Shown here: positions 51,237 to 60,698 of the stretch, in pieces
How the letters are laid out: every line of letters starts with the position of its first letter
Numbering within the stretch: the stretch's first letter is position 1
Position numbers and translations under genes: made by a program
NCBI RefSeq assembly: GCF_003856975.1
Contig: NZ_CP033107.1
Location: 2,542,001-2,606,000, forward strand
Length of the DNA stretch: 64,000 bases
From: Plantibacter sp. PA-3-X8
Lineage (GTDB): Bacteria > Actinomycetota > Actinomycetes > Actinomycetales > Microbacteriaceae
Direction of reading: 5' to 3'
The notes under the pieces: model-generated
What the model was told of the DNA's origin: nothing
Database searches by the model: none
Seen by the model: only the letters and a program-made list of their open reading frames with translations

Positions 51237-51805
51237 GCGCGGTTCCGCCGGTCCTGCTCATCGACGGACGGTCGGGCACGGGGAAGACGACGCTCGCCTC
51301 CTCGGTGGCGTCCGCATTGACGGCCAGCACGGTCGTCCACATGGACGACCTGTATCCGGGGTGGGAGGGGCTCGACGAGGGTGCTCGACTCCTCGTCGAG
51401 TGGATCCTCACACCGTTCTCCGAGCGGCGCGCGGGGGAGTGGCGGCGCTGGGACTGGGAACGGTCCGCCCGTGCGGAGGCGCACCTCGTGCCGAGTGACC
51501 GTCCACTCATCGTCGAGGGTTGCGGGTCGTCGTCGCGGGCGTCGCGAATACTCGCCGACACGGTGCTGTGGCTCGACGCGCCGGTGGTCCAGCGCACCGA
51601 CCGCCTCATCGGGCGCGGTGACGGCGTCGACTGGCTCGCCGAGTGGACCCTCCAGGAGGACGCCTTCATCGAGCGGGAGCGGCCCGACCTCGATGCGGGT
51701 CTCCGCATCGAGGCGACCGGCGCCGCGGACCAGGTCTTCGCGCTCGTCCTCGACGCCCTGAGGCGCGACAGTCGCGGACGTTGGAGCCACTGGCTCCGTT
51801 CCTGA
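51233..51805 (+). CDS. Small P-loop nucleoside/uridine-kinase-like protein
   Basis: 190 residues from GTG 51233, overlapping ykoC by GTGA. Walker A IDGRSGTGKTTLAS (10-23), a VVHMDDLYPGWEGLDEG segment like the substrate loop of uridine/pantothenate kinases, and LIVEGCGSSSRASR before an arginine-rich lid. The residues fit a kinase acting on a small molecule. Coupling to the thiamine/pyrimidine transporter suggests phosphorylation of an imported compound, but family members occur without such genes, so this is inference. Confidence 0.8.
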   Translation: MSAVPPVLLIDGRSGTGKTTLASSVASALTASTVVHMDDLYPGWEGLDEGARLLVEWILTPFSERRAGEWRRWDWERSARAEAHLVPSDRPLIVEGCGSSSRASRILADTVLWLDAPVVQRTDRLIGRGDGVDWLAEWTLQEDAFIERERPDLDAGLRIEATGAADQVFALVLDALRRDSRGRWSHWLRS

Positions 51806-51825
51806 GACCCACGGTCCGGGTTCCC

Positions 51826-51885
51826 GGTCCCTGAGCCGGTCTGAGGGTCAGGTTCCGGTCATCGGTCCCTGAGCTTGTCGAAGGG
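51826..51885. repeat. Two REP-like GGTCCCTGAG elements
   Basis: 51826-51847 and 51864-51885 are related 22-base units starting GGTCCCTGAGC and ending GAGGG or AAGGG. The second contains CCCTGAGCTTGTCGAAGGG, a form I know as a widely dispersed intergenic repeat in high-GC bacteria. Confidence 0.5.
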
Positions 51886-51891
51886 TGGGTG

Positions 51892-52080
51892 TGCCCCCGG
51901 CAGGATTCGAACCTGCGACCAAGAGATGAGAAGGGTCCGCGATGTCGTGTGAGGTGCCCCCGGCAGGATTCGAACCTGCGACCAAGAGATGAGAAGGGTC
52001 CGCGATGTCGTGTGAGGTGCCCCCGGCAGGATTCGAACCTGCGACCAAGAGATGAGAAGGGTCCGCGATGTCGTGTGAGG
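51892..52080 (-). repeat. Three tandem 63-bp copies of a tRNA-Arg 3' half
   Basis: Exact units start at 51892, 51955 and 52018. The first ~40 bases of each (plus-strand orientation) equal the 3' half of the intact tRNA-Arg at 52081, from the 3' acceptor strand through T arm, variable region and anticodon loop. The last ~25 bases are a common spacer. Each copy has one change in the anticodon-loop region (TGAG for TTAG). None can form a full tRNA. Confidence 0.92.
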
Positions 52081-52153
52081 TGCCCCCGGCAGGATTCGAA
52101 CCTGCGACCAAGAGATTAGAAGGCTCCTGCTCTATCCCCTGAGCTACGGAGGC
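52081..52153 (-). tRNA. tRNA-Arg (anticodon TCT)
   Basis: 73 bases fold as a cloverleaf: acceptor GCCTCCG pairs with CGGGGGC with one G-U; D arm GCTC/GAGC; anticodon loop CTTCTAA; T stem GCAGG/CCTGC around TTCGAAT. The anticodon stem has a C-U opposition next to the loop. CCA is not fully encoded. It reads AGA, a rare codon in high-GC genomes. Confidence 0.9.
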
Positions 52154-52183
52154 GGGCGTCGTCCAGGATACCGCAGCGGTGTC

Positions 52184-52408
52184 TCAGGCGCCGACGCCGA
52201 GGAGGCCGAGGACTCCGAAGACGAGCGACAGGGCTGCGAGGACGAGGGCGATGCTGATGAGGATGACGTGCACGCGCAGGAACGTCGTCGCACGTCCCTG
52301 ATCGTCGCGGGCGCGCGGGTCGGCGACGATGCGCTTGAGGAAGCGGGGCCAGACGACGACGTTGTAGACACCGTTGACGAGCAGCAGGACGGAGATGGCG
52401 ATGATCAC
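52184..52408 (-). CDS. SCO4848-family small membrane protein
   Basis: 74 residues from ATG 52408. Two membrane segments (MIIAISVLLLVNGVYNVVVWP and VHVILISIALVLAALSLVFGVLGLL) flank a short charged loop (FLKRIVADPRARDDQGR). It matches the small SCO4848-type protein that I know next to orn in actinobacteria. Function unknown. It is divergent from orn, 52 bases apart. Confidence 0.8.
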   Translation of the reverse strand: MIIAISVLLLVNGVYNVVVWPRFLKRIVADPRARDDQGRATTFLRVHVILISIALVLAALSLVFGVLGLLGVGA

Positions 52409-52448
52409 CGCTCGAGTCTACGGAACCGGCGGCGTCGGTCGTGCTGAG

Positions 52449-52454
52449 TAGACT
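52449..52454 (+). promoter_or_regulatory. -10 box TAGACT, leaderless start of orn
   Basis: Six bases separate it from ATG 52461, and no ribosome binding site is seen. Confidence 0.6.
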
Positions 52455-52460
52455 CGACCC

Positions 52461-53081
52461 ATGAGCACAGCTGGGGACCGTCTGGTCTGGATCGACTGCG
52501 AGATGACCGGACTCGAGCTGGAGGTCGACGAACTCGTCGAGATCGCCGTCGTGATCACCGACTTCGAACTGAACATCCTCGACCCGGGTTACTCCGTCGT
52601 GATCAAGCCCGACCAGTCGGCACTCGACAACATGGGTGAGTTCGTGACGAACATGCACCGCACGTCGGGGCTGCTCGAGGAGATCCCGAACGGCGTGAGC
52701 GTCGCGGACGCCGAGTTCCAGGTCATCGAGTACATCCAGCGCTTCGTCCCGGACGAGTCGAAGGCACCGCTGGCCGGGAACACCATCGGGACCGACCGAG
52801 GATTCCTCGCGCGGTACATGCCGCGGCTCGACGCCCACCTGCACTACCGCAACGTCGACGTCTCCTCCATCAAGGAACTGGCCCGTCGGTGGTACCCGCG
52901 GGTGTACTTCAACGCCCCGTCGAAGCACGGCGGACACCGCGCGCTGGCGGACATCCTCGAGTCGATCCGTGAGCTCGCCTACTACCGCGGAGCGTTGTTC
53001 GTCGACCTCCCCGGCCCGTCCTCCGACGACGCGAAGCGGGTTTCGGAAGCGGTCGTGTCACGGTACGCCCCAAACATGTAA
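52461..53081 (+). CDS. orn: Oligoribonuclease
   Basis: 206 residues. The DEDDh exonuclease motifs are present: LVWIDCEMTGLELEVDELVEIAVVITD (Asp/Glu metal ligands), NTIGTDRGFLARYMP, and HRALADILESIRELAYYR with the catalytic His and Asp. It degrades 2-5-nt RNAs, including pGpG from cyclic-di-GMP, finishing RNA decay. Likely leaderless. tRNA-His follows. Confidence 0.95.
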   Translation: MSTAGDRLVWIDCEMTGLELEVDELVEIAVVITDFELNILDPGYSVVIKPDQSALDNMGEFVTNMHRTSGLLEEIPNGVSVADAEFQVIEYIQRFVPDESKAPLAGNTIGTDRGFLARYMPRLDAHLHYRNVDVSSIKELARRWYPRVYFNAPSKHGGHRALADILESIRELAYYRGALFVDLPGPSSDDAKRVSEAVVSRYAPNM

Positions 53082-53087
53082 TAGACT
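53082..53087 (+). promoter_or_regulatory. -10 box TAGACT before tRNA-His
   Basis: It directly follows the orn stop and is 45 bases before the tRNA, giving a short 5' precursor. Confidence 0.5.
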
Positions 53088-53131
53088 CGTCCAGTCGCTT
53101 GTGACGCGGTCTCCGCGGAGCAGGTCGCATG

Positions 53132-53207
53132 GTGGGTATAGCTCAGTTGGCAGAGCGCCTGGTTGTGGTCCAGGAGGTCGCGGGTTCAAGCCCCGTTACT
53201 CACCCCA
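53132..53207 (+). tRNA. tRNA-His (anticodon GTG)
   Basis: Cloverleaf with acceptor GTGGGTA/TACTCAC, anticodon stem CCTGG/CCAGG around TTGTGGT, and T loop GTTCAAG. A G at 53131 supplies the His-specific G-1, the discriminator is C (53204), and CCA is encoded (53205-53207). Confidence 0.95.
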
Positions 53208-53213
53208 TGTCGT

Positions 53214-53244
53214 ACAGAAGCCGGAGGATCCCTCCGGCTTCTGT
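53214..53244 (+). terminator. Hairpin after tRNA-His
   Basis: Perfect 14-bp stem (53214-53227 with 53231-53244, loop ATC), no U tract, seven bases after the tRNA CCA. Probable terminator for orn/tRNA-His. Confidence 0.65.
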
Positions 53245-53262
53245 CGTATCCGGGGAGCGGGC

Positions 53263-53613
53263 ATGTTGGAGCTGGACACCGAGGCGTTCGAAGCCCTCGT
53301 GGTGGACGAACTCGACCGCTTGCCCGACGAGATGGTCGACGGTCTCGACAACCTCGTCTTCGTCGTCGAGGACCGGCCTGAGAACGGCACGCTCGACACG
53401 CTCGGGCTGTACGACGGCGTCGCCCTGACGGAGCGCGACCGCTACGGCTTCGGCGAGATGCCCGACCGGATCATCGTCTACCGCGAGCCGCATCTGGCGG
53501 CGTGCGAGACACTCGACGAGCTCGCCGACGAGATCCAGACCACCCTGGTCCACGAGATCGCGCACTTCTACGGCATCGACGACGAGCGGCTGCACGAGCT
53601 CGGCTGGGCCTGA
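53263..53613 (+). CDS. Small zinc metallopeptidase (zincin-1 type)
   Basis: 116 residues from ATG 53263, with GGGGAGCGGGC upstream. It begins LDTEAFEALVVDELDRLPDEM, has LVFVVEDRP and LGLYDGVALTERD, and ends with the HExxH zinc motif LVHEIAHFYGIDDERLHELG (His97, Glu98, His101). The family (formerly DUF1025) is a minimal zincin of unknown substrate, common in actinobacteria. No signal peptide. Confidence 0.85.
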   Translation: MLELDTEAFEALVVDELDRLPDEMVDGLDNLVFVVEDRPENGTLDTLGLYDGVALTERDRYGFGEMPDRIIVYREPHLAACETLDELADEIQTTLVHEIAHFYGIDDERLHELGWA

Positions 53614-53692
53614 GACCCGCCTCGCCCACCGAGCCGTGTTTCCGGTGTGTTGCAAGTGCCTCGGAGTTCCGGGTGCGCCTCCGGTGAGCGAG

Positions 53693-53698
53693 TAGCCT
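53693..53698 (+). promoter_or_regulatory. -10 box TAGCCT, leaderless start of nadE
   Basis: Six bases separate it from ATG 53705, and no ribosome binding site is seen. Confidence 0.55.
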
Positions 53699-53704
53699 GG
53701 GGAC

Positions 53705-54526
53705 ATGCGCGAGATCCAGGCCCGCATCATTGCGGAACTCCATGTCAGCCCCACGATCGACCCGTCGGCCGAGGTCCGTTCCCGGATCGACTTCCTGAAG
53801 TCGTACCTGCGGGCAACGCACACGAAGGGGTTCGTGCTCGGGATCAGCGGGGGACAGGACTCGTCGCTCGCCGGGCGCTTGTGCCAGCTCGCGGCGGAAG
53901 AGGTCCGAGCCGAGGGTGGCGAGGCCCGGTTCGTCGCCGTCCGTCTGCCGTACGCCGTGCAGCACGACGAGGACGACGCCCAGTTGGCGCTGTCGTTCAT
54001 CCGCCCGGACGACTCCGTCGTGTTCAACATCCAGCGTGCGGTCGACGGGTTCGAAGCCGAGTACGCGGATGCGACCGGCGAACCCCTTAGTGACTTCGTC
54101 AAGGGCAACGCGAAGGCGCGCGCACGGATGGTCGCGCAGTACGCGATCGCCGGTCAGCAGGGGCTCCTGGTGGTCGGGACGGACCACGCGGCCGAGGCGG
54201 TCACCGGCTTCTTCACGAAGTTCGGCGACGGCGGGGCCGACGTGCTCCCGCTCAGTGGCCTGACGAAGCGTCAGGGGCGTGCGCTCCTCGAGTCGCTCGA
54301 CGCTCCGGAACGCCTCTACCTGAAGGCCCCGACCGCCGATCTCCTCGACGGCACCCCCGGCCAGACCGACGAGGAGAACCTCGGACTCAGCTACCAGCAG
54401 ATCGACGACTTCCTCGAGGGGAGCGAGATCGATCCGGTGGCCGCCGAAGCGATCGAGGCCCGGTACGCGGCGACGGAGCATAAGCGGCAGGTCCCGGTCA
54501 GCAAGTTCGACACCTGGTGGCGCTGA
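53705..54526 (+). CDS. nadE: Ammonia-dependent NAD synthetase
   Basis: 273 residues. N-type ATP pyrophosphatase loop [14 protein letters not shown] (about 44-57), [59 protein letters not shown] and the C-terminal [13 protein letters not shown]. There is no glutaminase domain, so it uses ammonia. It performs the last step of NAD synthesis, amidating deamido-NAD. Length matches the short NadE class. Confidence 0.95.
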   Translation: MREIQARIIAELHVSPTIDPSAEVRSRIDFLKSYLRATHTKGFVLGISGGQDSSLAGRLCQLAAEEVRAEGGEARFVAVRLPYAVQHDEDDAQLALSFIRPDDSVVFNIQRAVDGFEAEYADATGEPLSDFVKGNAKARARMVAQYAIAGQQGLLVVGTDHAAEAVTGFFTKFGDGGADVLPLSGLTKRQGRALLESLDAPERLYLKAPTADLLDGTPGQTDEENLGLSYQQIDDFLEGSEIDPVAAEAIEARYAATEHKRQVPVSKFDTWWR

Positions 54527-54546
54527 CCACGCACCCCTGACACGAA

Positions 54547-54580
54547 GACGGCGGCCCGATCGGATGATCGGGCCGCCGTC
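54547..54580. terminator. Bidirectional terminator
   Basis: Perfect 15-bp stem (54547-54561 with 54566-54580, loop GGAT) between nadE and the convergent membrane-protein gene. Confidence 0.8.
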
Positions 54581-54595
54581 TGTCAGTCGCGGTGG

Positions 54596-55312
54596 TCAGC
54601 TGACGCTGGACTGCTTGCGTTCGGCTTCCAGGACTGCGACGTCGTCGATGATGCGCTGCGTCGTGCTGGTGTTGATCGTGCCGCCCGTCGAGCGAGTGAT
54701 GTCGCCGGGCCGTGCAGCCGGGGCGGTGGACGCGGGCTTCACAGCGGCGTACTGCTCGTGGTGCTGCTTGGCGACCCACGACTCCTGCTCCGCGACGAGC
54801 GCCTGTTCCGATCCTGTGGACTCGGCGCGCCAGCGACGGAGGTCGCCGTCGAAGTCCTTGCGGGCCCGTGCCGGCTTCTTCGACCACTCGACGAGGCGGT
54901 CGCGGAAGTCCTCGACCACCGGGTCCAACTCGTACCCGAACGTCGCGGAGTTGCGCTTCATCTCGTGGAGCTGGTGGTTCGCCCAGTCCGCAGCGACGGC
55001 CGCACCCTTGATCGGGCTGAGCCGCACGAGGGTGTCGGCCTGGGCGACGGCCCGATCGCTGAGCACCTGCTCTTGCGGGGTGAGCGAGTTCCAGACGCTG
55101 GCCTCGGTGGCGGCGTCGACGAGCGCCAGGATCGCGACGTTCTTCTGCTCTCGATCTCGCTGGTCCACGATGGCTCGCAGCGCGCGACGGCTTGCGCCGG
55201 CGGCGACGAGGGAGGACACCACGACGGCCACGATGAAGAGGGCCGCAGCGAACAGCATGGGGCGGACCTCAGCTGAGGTCACCCACTCTACGAAGTCATT
55301 CCACCACTGCAT
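54596..55312 (-). CDS. Membrane-anchored hypothetical protein
   Basis: 238 residues from ATG 55312. One N-terminal membrane segment (MLFAAALFIVAVVVSSLVAAG, about 19-39) is followed by a long helical, charged cytoplasmic region and a Ser/Thr-rich C-terminus (STGGTINTSTTQR). No catalytic motif and no family recognised, though the layout (anchor plus helical domain) is common in Microbacteriaceae proteins. It ends against the nadE terminator. Confidence 0.7.
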   Translation of the reverse strand: MQWWNDFVEWVTSAEVRPMLFAAALFIVAVVVSSLVAAGASRRALRAIVDQRDREQKNVAILALVDAATEASVWNSLTPQEQVLSDRAVAQADTLVRLSPIKGAAVAADWANHQLHEMKRNSATFGYELDPVVEDFRDRLVEWSKKPARARKDFDGDLRRWRAESTGSEQALVAEQESWVAKQHHEQYAAVKPASTAPAARPGDITRSTGGTINTSTTQRIIDDVAVLEAERKQSSVS

Positions 55313-55391
55313 GGGCCGCAGACTACCCCTCGTTCGGGCGTGAACACGGGCGACGCACCGGGGTCGACGGGAACGGCGGGAGGGTAGCCGC

Positions 55392-55592
55392 TCAGTTGCG
55401 GAAGGCGTCGATGGCGACCGCGAGATCGCTGAAGCTGCCCAGCGGGGCGTACTCGAGGACCGCCGGTCGGAACCGGTTGGCCCGGTATTCAGGAACGCCG
55501 TCCGCTCCGACGGCCTCGATGTTGCCGAGCACGCGGCCGTCAGGGGTCGTCACGCGCCAGTAGCCGGGACGGATGCTCAGGGCGTTGGGCAT
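55392..55592 (-). CDS. Small conserved-looking hypothetical protein
   Basis: 66 residues from ATG 55592. A compact domain rich in aromatic and glycine residues (IRPGYWRVTTPDGRVLGNIEAV, then FRPAVLEYAPLGSFSDLAVAIDAFR), with AGGAG near its start. No recognised family. The 282 bases to ssb hold no other gene I can support. Confidence 0.6.
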   Translation of the reverse strand: MPNALSIRPGYWRVTTPDGRVLGNIEAVGADGVPEYRANRFRPAVLEYAPLGSFSDLAVAIDAFRN

Positions 55593-55874
55593 GGGACTCC
55601 TCGTGCGCTGGTGGGGCGATGCCGGACTGGGACTGCCGGCTGGTACTCGTCAGCGTATGCGGGGCCACCGACATCGGCCCTGGTCAGAGCGGAGCGAGGG
55701 TCCTCCACAGCGAGGTGCGCGGTTGTGGACATTGACGAGGGTCGCCCGGCTCGACACGGGGCCCACGGGATCGGTGAGGCTGACAGTGCGTCCGGGGTGG
55801 CGATCGGCACGGACCCGCCCCGGACGCTTCCGCGATCCACCGCCAGGATCGTCGGACCGACAGGAGAGGAACCC

Positions 55875-56333
55875 ATGAACGACCAGATCACCGTCTGCGG
55901 ACACGTCGCGACAGACCCCAAGCACCATCGCACGACGTCCGGGCTGGACATCACCAGTTTCCGCCTGGCGTCGCAGCAACGTCGGTACGACCAGAAGCAG
56001 GGTTCCTGGGTGGCGCAGGAGACGAACTGGTACACGGTGAGCGCCTTCCGTGGATTGGCGACCGCCTCCGCCACATCGCTCGTCAAAGGACAACGCGTGA
56101 TCGTGCTCGGCCGGTTGCGGATCCGCGACTGGGAGCAGGGTGAGCGACGAGGGACGTCGGTCGACATCGAAGCCGATCACATCGGGCCCGACATCGGCTG
56201 GCAACCGAAGGGGTCCGGTGAGTCGCCGGTCGGAGCGGGGGTGTCTCCGGCGCCCGCCGCATCCGAGTCGACCGGTTCCGGAACCGGAACCGGGGAGTGG
56301 GCGTCGGCACCGCCGCAGGACACGCCGTTCTGA
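55875..56333 (+). CDS. ssb: Single-stranded DNA-binding protein (short paralogue)
   Basis: 152 residues from ATG 55875, with AGGAGAGGA upstream. OB-fold pattern: ITVCGHVATDPKHHRTTSGLDITSFRLASQQR, NWYTVSAFRGLATASATSLVKGQRVIVLGRLRIRDW. The tail is Gly/Ser/Pro-rich and ends QDTPF, close to the DDIPF tip by which SSB recruits partners. The housekeeping ssb normally sits with rpsF/rpsR, so this is likely a second SSB, for example in repair or DNA uptake. Confidence 0.88.
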   Translation: MNDQITVCGHVATDPKHHRTTSGLDITSFRLASQQRRYDQKQGSWVAQETNWYTVSAFRGLATASATSLVKGQRVIVLGRLRIRDWEQGERRGTSVDIEADHIGPDIGWQPKGSGESPVGAGVSPAPAASESTGSGTGTGEWASAPPQDTPF

Positions 56334-56342
56334 CGCGCCGCG

Positions 56343-56348
56343 TAGACT
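56343..56348 (+). promoter_or_regulatory. -10 box TAGACT, leaderless start
   Basis: Seven bases separate it from GTG 56356. Confidence 0.5.
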
Positions 56349-56355
56349 GCTCGAC

Positions 56356-56880
56356 GTGCAGAAGAGCCTCCGCGACCGCCCCGTCTCAGCCGTCACCTCG
56401 ATCCGTCGCCGCACGTCGATCGCCGGCGTCCGGGTCGGCGTGGTGCTCGGTCTGCTCGGCATCGCCGTGACCGGCTGCTCCCAGCCCGCTCCCGAGCCGA
56501 CGGCCACGCCGAGCCAGACGCCGACCGCCACTGAGACGGCTCCGGCGGCGCCCGTGCTGCTCCCCGAGGGCACCGCCACCGACAACCTGCCGTTCTTCGA
56601 CGCCGTGAACGCAGCCACGCTCGCCGCGAACCCCGCCGCTGGCGGCCAGGCGATCATCGACGGTCTCGTCGCCGCTGGCTTCCCGAAGGCGGAGATGGAG
56701 GTCTCCTCGGACACGACGAGCATCGGCGAGCCGGCCGACTCGATCCAGTTCGCCATCCGGTGGCAAGGGCAGTGCATTCTCGGGCAGAACGGGCCGGCGA
56801 CGGGGTATCACTCGTCGGTGGTGTCGCAGCTCGACACCGGGCGATGCCTCATCGGGGTCACGCGCGCGATCGACTGGTAG
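56356..56880 (+). CDS. Lipoprotein (DUF6993-like)
   Basis: 174 residues from GTG 56356. Basic N-region, hydrophobic core VGVVLGLLGIAVTGC with lipobox Cys, then a Pro/Thr-rich linker (EPTATPSQTPTATETAPAAP). The exported domain includes NLPFFDAVNAATLA, IIDGLVAAGFPKAEMEVSSD and two cysteines (GQCILG, GRCLIG) that could pair. Secreted lipoproteins of this type are common in Microbacteriaceae; function unknown. Confidence 0.8.
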   Translation: MQKSLRDRPVSAVTSIRRRTSIAGVRVGVVLGLLGIAVTGCSQPAPEPTATPSQTPTATETAPAAPVLLPEGTATDNLPFFDAVNAATLAANPAAGGQAIIDGLVAAGFPKAEMEVSSDTTSIGEPADSIQFAIRWQGQCILGQNGPATGYHSSVVSQLDTGRCLIGVTRAIDW

Positions 56881-56928
56881 CGCCGCCGACCACTCACGGG
56901 CTGGTGCAAGCCGTGGGCATGCCATAAC

Positions 56929-56940
56929 CTGAAATTTCAG
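56929..56940. promoter_or_regulatory. Perfect palindrome CTGAAATTTCAG
   Basis: A 12-bp palindrome in an AT-rich patch 46 bases before the permease start, standing out against GC-rich surroundings. Possible operator for the permease gene; the regulator is not identified. Confidence 0.45.
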
Positions 56941-56985
56941 ATATCGCCACCTCCTAGGTGGCTCGATCCGGAATCGAGGGCCCGC

Positions 56986-58431
56986 ATGACCGCCAACCCA
57001 TCACCTGGCGGGGAACCTGCCACCGAGGCCGTCTTCCTGGCCGAGGAACGTCTGGCCGTGGCGCCGACGGCGTTGGCGCATACACTCAAGCCTCGTCATC
57101 TGGCGCTGATCGCCCTCGGCGGCATGATCGGCGCCGGGCTCCTCGTGGCGTCGAGCACGGCGATCCTCGCAGCGGGACCCGGCGTGATCCTCGCGTACGC
57201 CCTGGCCGGCGTGGTCGTGGTGCTCGTCATGCGCATGCTGGGGGAGATGGCCTCCGCGTCGCCCGAGACCGGGTCGTTCTCCGCCTACGCCTCGCGCTTC
57301 ATCGGCCCCTGGGCCGGTCTCGCGATCGGGTGGCTGTACTGGTGGTTCTGGGTCGTGGTCGTCGGCATCGAGGCGACGGCCGCAGCGCAGATCGTCAGCC
57401 AGTGGGTGCCCGGTCTCCCGCAGTGGATCCCGGCGCTCGTGATCACCGTCGCGTTCCTCGCCGCCAACCTCGTCTCAGTGAAGTCGTTCGGTGAGTTCGA
57501 GTTCTGGTTCTCCTCGATCAAGATCACGGCCGTGGTCCTGTTCATCGCGCTCGGTTCGCTCATCATCGTCGGCGTCATCCCGACCGAGACGGCGACCGTC
57601 GCCAACCTCGCTCCAACGGACGGGGGCTTCCTGCCGTTCGGTATCGGCGGCGTCCTGGCGGCGCTGCTGCCGATCATCTTCTCGATGTTCGGTGCCGAGG
57701 TCGCCACGATCGCGGCAGGAGAATCGGTGGACCCGAAGGGTGCCGTCCGGCGAGCGGTGAACTCGGTCGTCTGGCGGATCCTGCTGTTCTACATCGGCTC
57801 GATACTGGTCGTCCTCATCGTTGTGCCGTGGACGGAGATCACGCCGGGGATCAGTCCCTTCGTCACCATGCTGCACGCCGCCGGGATCCCCGGTGCCGGC
57901 GTGGCGATGGACATCATCGTCTTCACGGCCCTGCTGTCGACGCTCAACGCCTCGCTGTACACGGCGTCGCGCATGCTGTTCTCACTCGGAGGCCGCGGGG
58001 AGGCCCCGCGAGCGGTCCGCGCGACGACGCGACGCGGCACGCCGGCGGTCGCGATCCTGTGCTCGGCCGTCATCGGGCTCGTGTGCGTCCTGTTGAACTA
58101 CCTCGCACCGGACGAGGTCTTCACCTTCCTCGTCAACTCCACCGGCGCGATCGCGATCTTCGTGTGGATCGTGATCGCCGTCGCTCAATTGCGCAGCCGA
58201 CGGTTCGACCAGGTCTCGGCGTCGGAGAGCAGCGACCGTGCCGGCGGGATCCGCATGTGGGGACACCCGTGGCTCACGGTCGTGGTCGTCGTCGCGCTCG
58301 TCGCGCTGCTGGTGTCGATGTTCTTCGGCGGACCCGCGCGGCTCCTCGAGGTGACGACGAGTTGCGCGATCGCGGCGGCGGCCGTCATCGCGGGAGTCGT
58401 CGTGCAGCGCAAACGGAGGGTCCGCCCGTAG
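56986..58431 (+). CDS. Amino-acid permease (APC family)
   Basis: 481 residues from ATG 56986. Twelve membrane segments. APC signatures: LIALGGMIGAGLLVASST in helix 1, MASASPETGSFSAYASRFIGPWAGLAIGWLYW, NLVSVKSFGEFEFWFSSIK and LNASLYTASRMLFSLGGRGEAP. The family imports amino acids such as GABA, aromatic or cationic residues with protons; substrate unknown. The palindrome upstream may be its operator. ettA starts 14 bases after the stop. Confidence 0.9.
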   Translation: MTANPSPGGEPATEAVFLAEERLAVAPTALAHTLKPRHLALIALGGMIGAGLLVASSTAILAAGPGVILAYALAGVVVVLVMRMLGEMASASPETGSFSAYASRFIGPWAGLAIGWLYWWFWVVVVGIEATAAAQIVSQWVPGLPQWIPALVITVAFLAANLVSVKSFGEFEFWFSSIKITAVVLFIALGSLIIVGVIPTETATVANLAPTDGGFLPFGIGGVLAALLPIIFSMFGAEVATIAAGESVDPKGAVRRAVNSVVWRILLFYIGSILVVLIVVPWTEITPGISPFVTMLHAAGIPGAGVAMDIIVFTALLSTLNASLYTASRMLFSLGGRGEAPRAVRATTRRGTPAVAILCSAVIGLVCVLLNYLAPDEVFTFLVNSTGAIAIFVWIVIAVAQLRSRRFDQVSASESSDRAGGIRMWGHPWLTVVVVVALVALLVSMFFGGPARLLEVTTSCAIAAAAVIAGVVVQRKRRVRP

Positions 58432-58444
58432 ACTGGACGGCGAC

Positions 58445-60127
<1,683 letters not shown>

Positions 60128-60138
60128 GACTCGTGCGA

Positions 60139-60168
60139 ACGGCCCATCGGCTTCTGCCGGTGGGCCGT
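60139..60168 (+). terminator. Hairpin after ettA
   Basis: 12-bp stem with one G-U pair (60139-60150 with 60157-60168), loop of six, 12 bases past the stop. Confidence 0.6.
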
Positions 60169-60214
60169 CGTCCGTTCACGACCCGTACGTCCCCGACCCA
60201 CGGAGGGCCCAGCA

Positions 60215-60688
60215 ATGACCAGACTCCACGTGCCGATCCCACTGCGGTGGGGCGACCTCGACGCCTTCAACCACGTCAACAACGCCTCGATGCTCAAGCT
60301 GCTGGAGGAGGCGCGCGTCCGCGTCTTCTGGATCCCGACGGTGGCGTCGGAGGACGTCCCGCCGACCGCGGTCATCGACGCGAGCCTCGAGGCCGAGACG
60401 CTCACGCTCGTGGCGCACCAGGAGATCGAGTACCTGGCCCCGATCCCGTACCAGCGCGATCCGCTCGACGTCCAGCTCTGGATGGGCAAGATCGGCGGAG
60501 CCAGCCTGCAGGTCGCGTACGAGGTCTACTCGCCGCTGGGTGGGGCATCGCAGACGCTGTACGCCCGAGCCTCCACGACGGTCGTCATGGTGGACGCCAA
60601 GACGCTCAAGCCGCGCCGGATCTCGGACGTCGAACGTGCCGCATGGGAGCCGTTCCTCGAGGATCCGATCGAGTTCTCGCGGCGCTGA
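60215..60688 (+). CDS. Acyl-CoA thioesterase, hotdog fold (YbgC/FadM type)
   Basis: 157 residues from ATG 60215, with GGAGGGCCC upstream. The family start is IPLRWGDLDAFNHVNNASMLKLLEEARV, holding the catalytic Asp and the HVNN motif, then YLAPIPYQRDPLDVQLWMGKIGGASLQVAYEVY and ASTTVVMVDAKTLKPRRI. It hydrolyses acyl-CoA to free acid. It converges with tesB ten bases away. Confidence 0.9.
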   Translation: MTRLHVPIPLRWGDLDAFNHVNNASMLKLLEEARVRVFWIPTVASEDVPPTAVIDASLEAETLTLVAHQEIEYLAPIPYQRDPLDVQLWMGKIGGASLQVAYEVYSPLGGASQTLYARASTTVVMVDAKTLKPRRISDVERAAWEPFLEDPIEFSRR

Positions 60689-60698
60689 GCGACGCCGG

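Noticed and set aside
51892..52080. Possible CRISPR array
   Set aside because: Spacers are identical and the repeat is a tRNA 3' half; no cas genes nearby.
51848..52119. Repeating peptides with PRQDSNLRPRD (rightward) and VAGSNPAGGT (leftward)
   Set aside because: Classic spurious translations of tRNA 3' halves; the repeat is an RNA-gene fragment.
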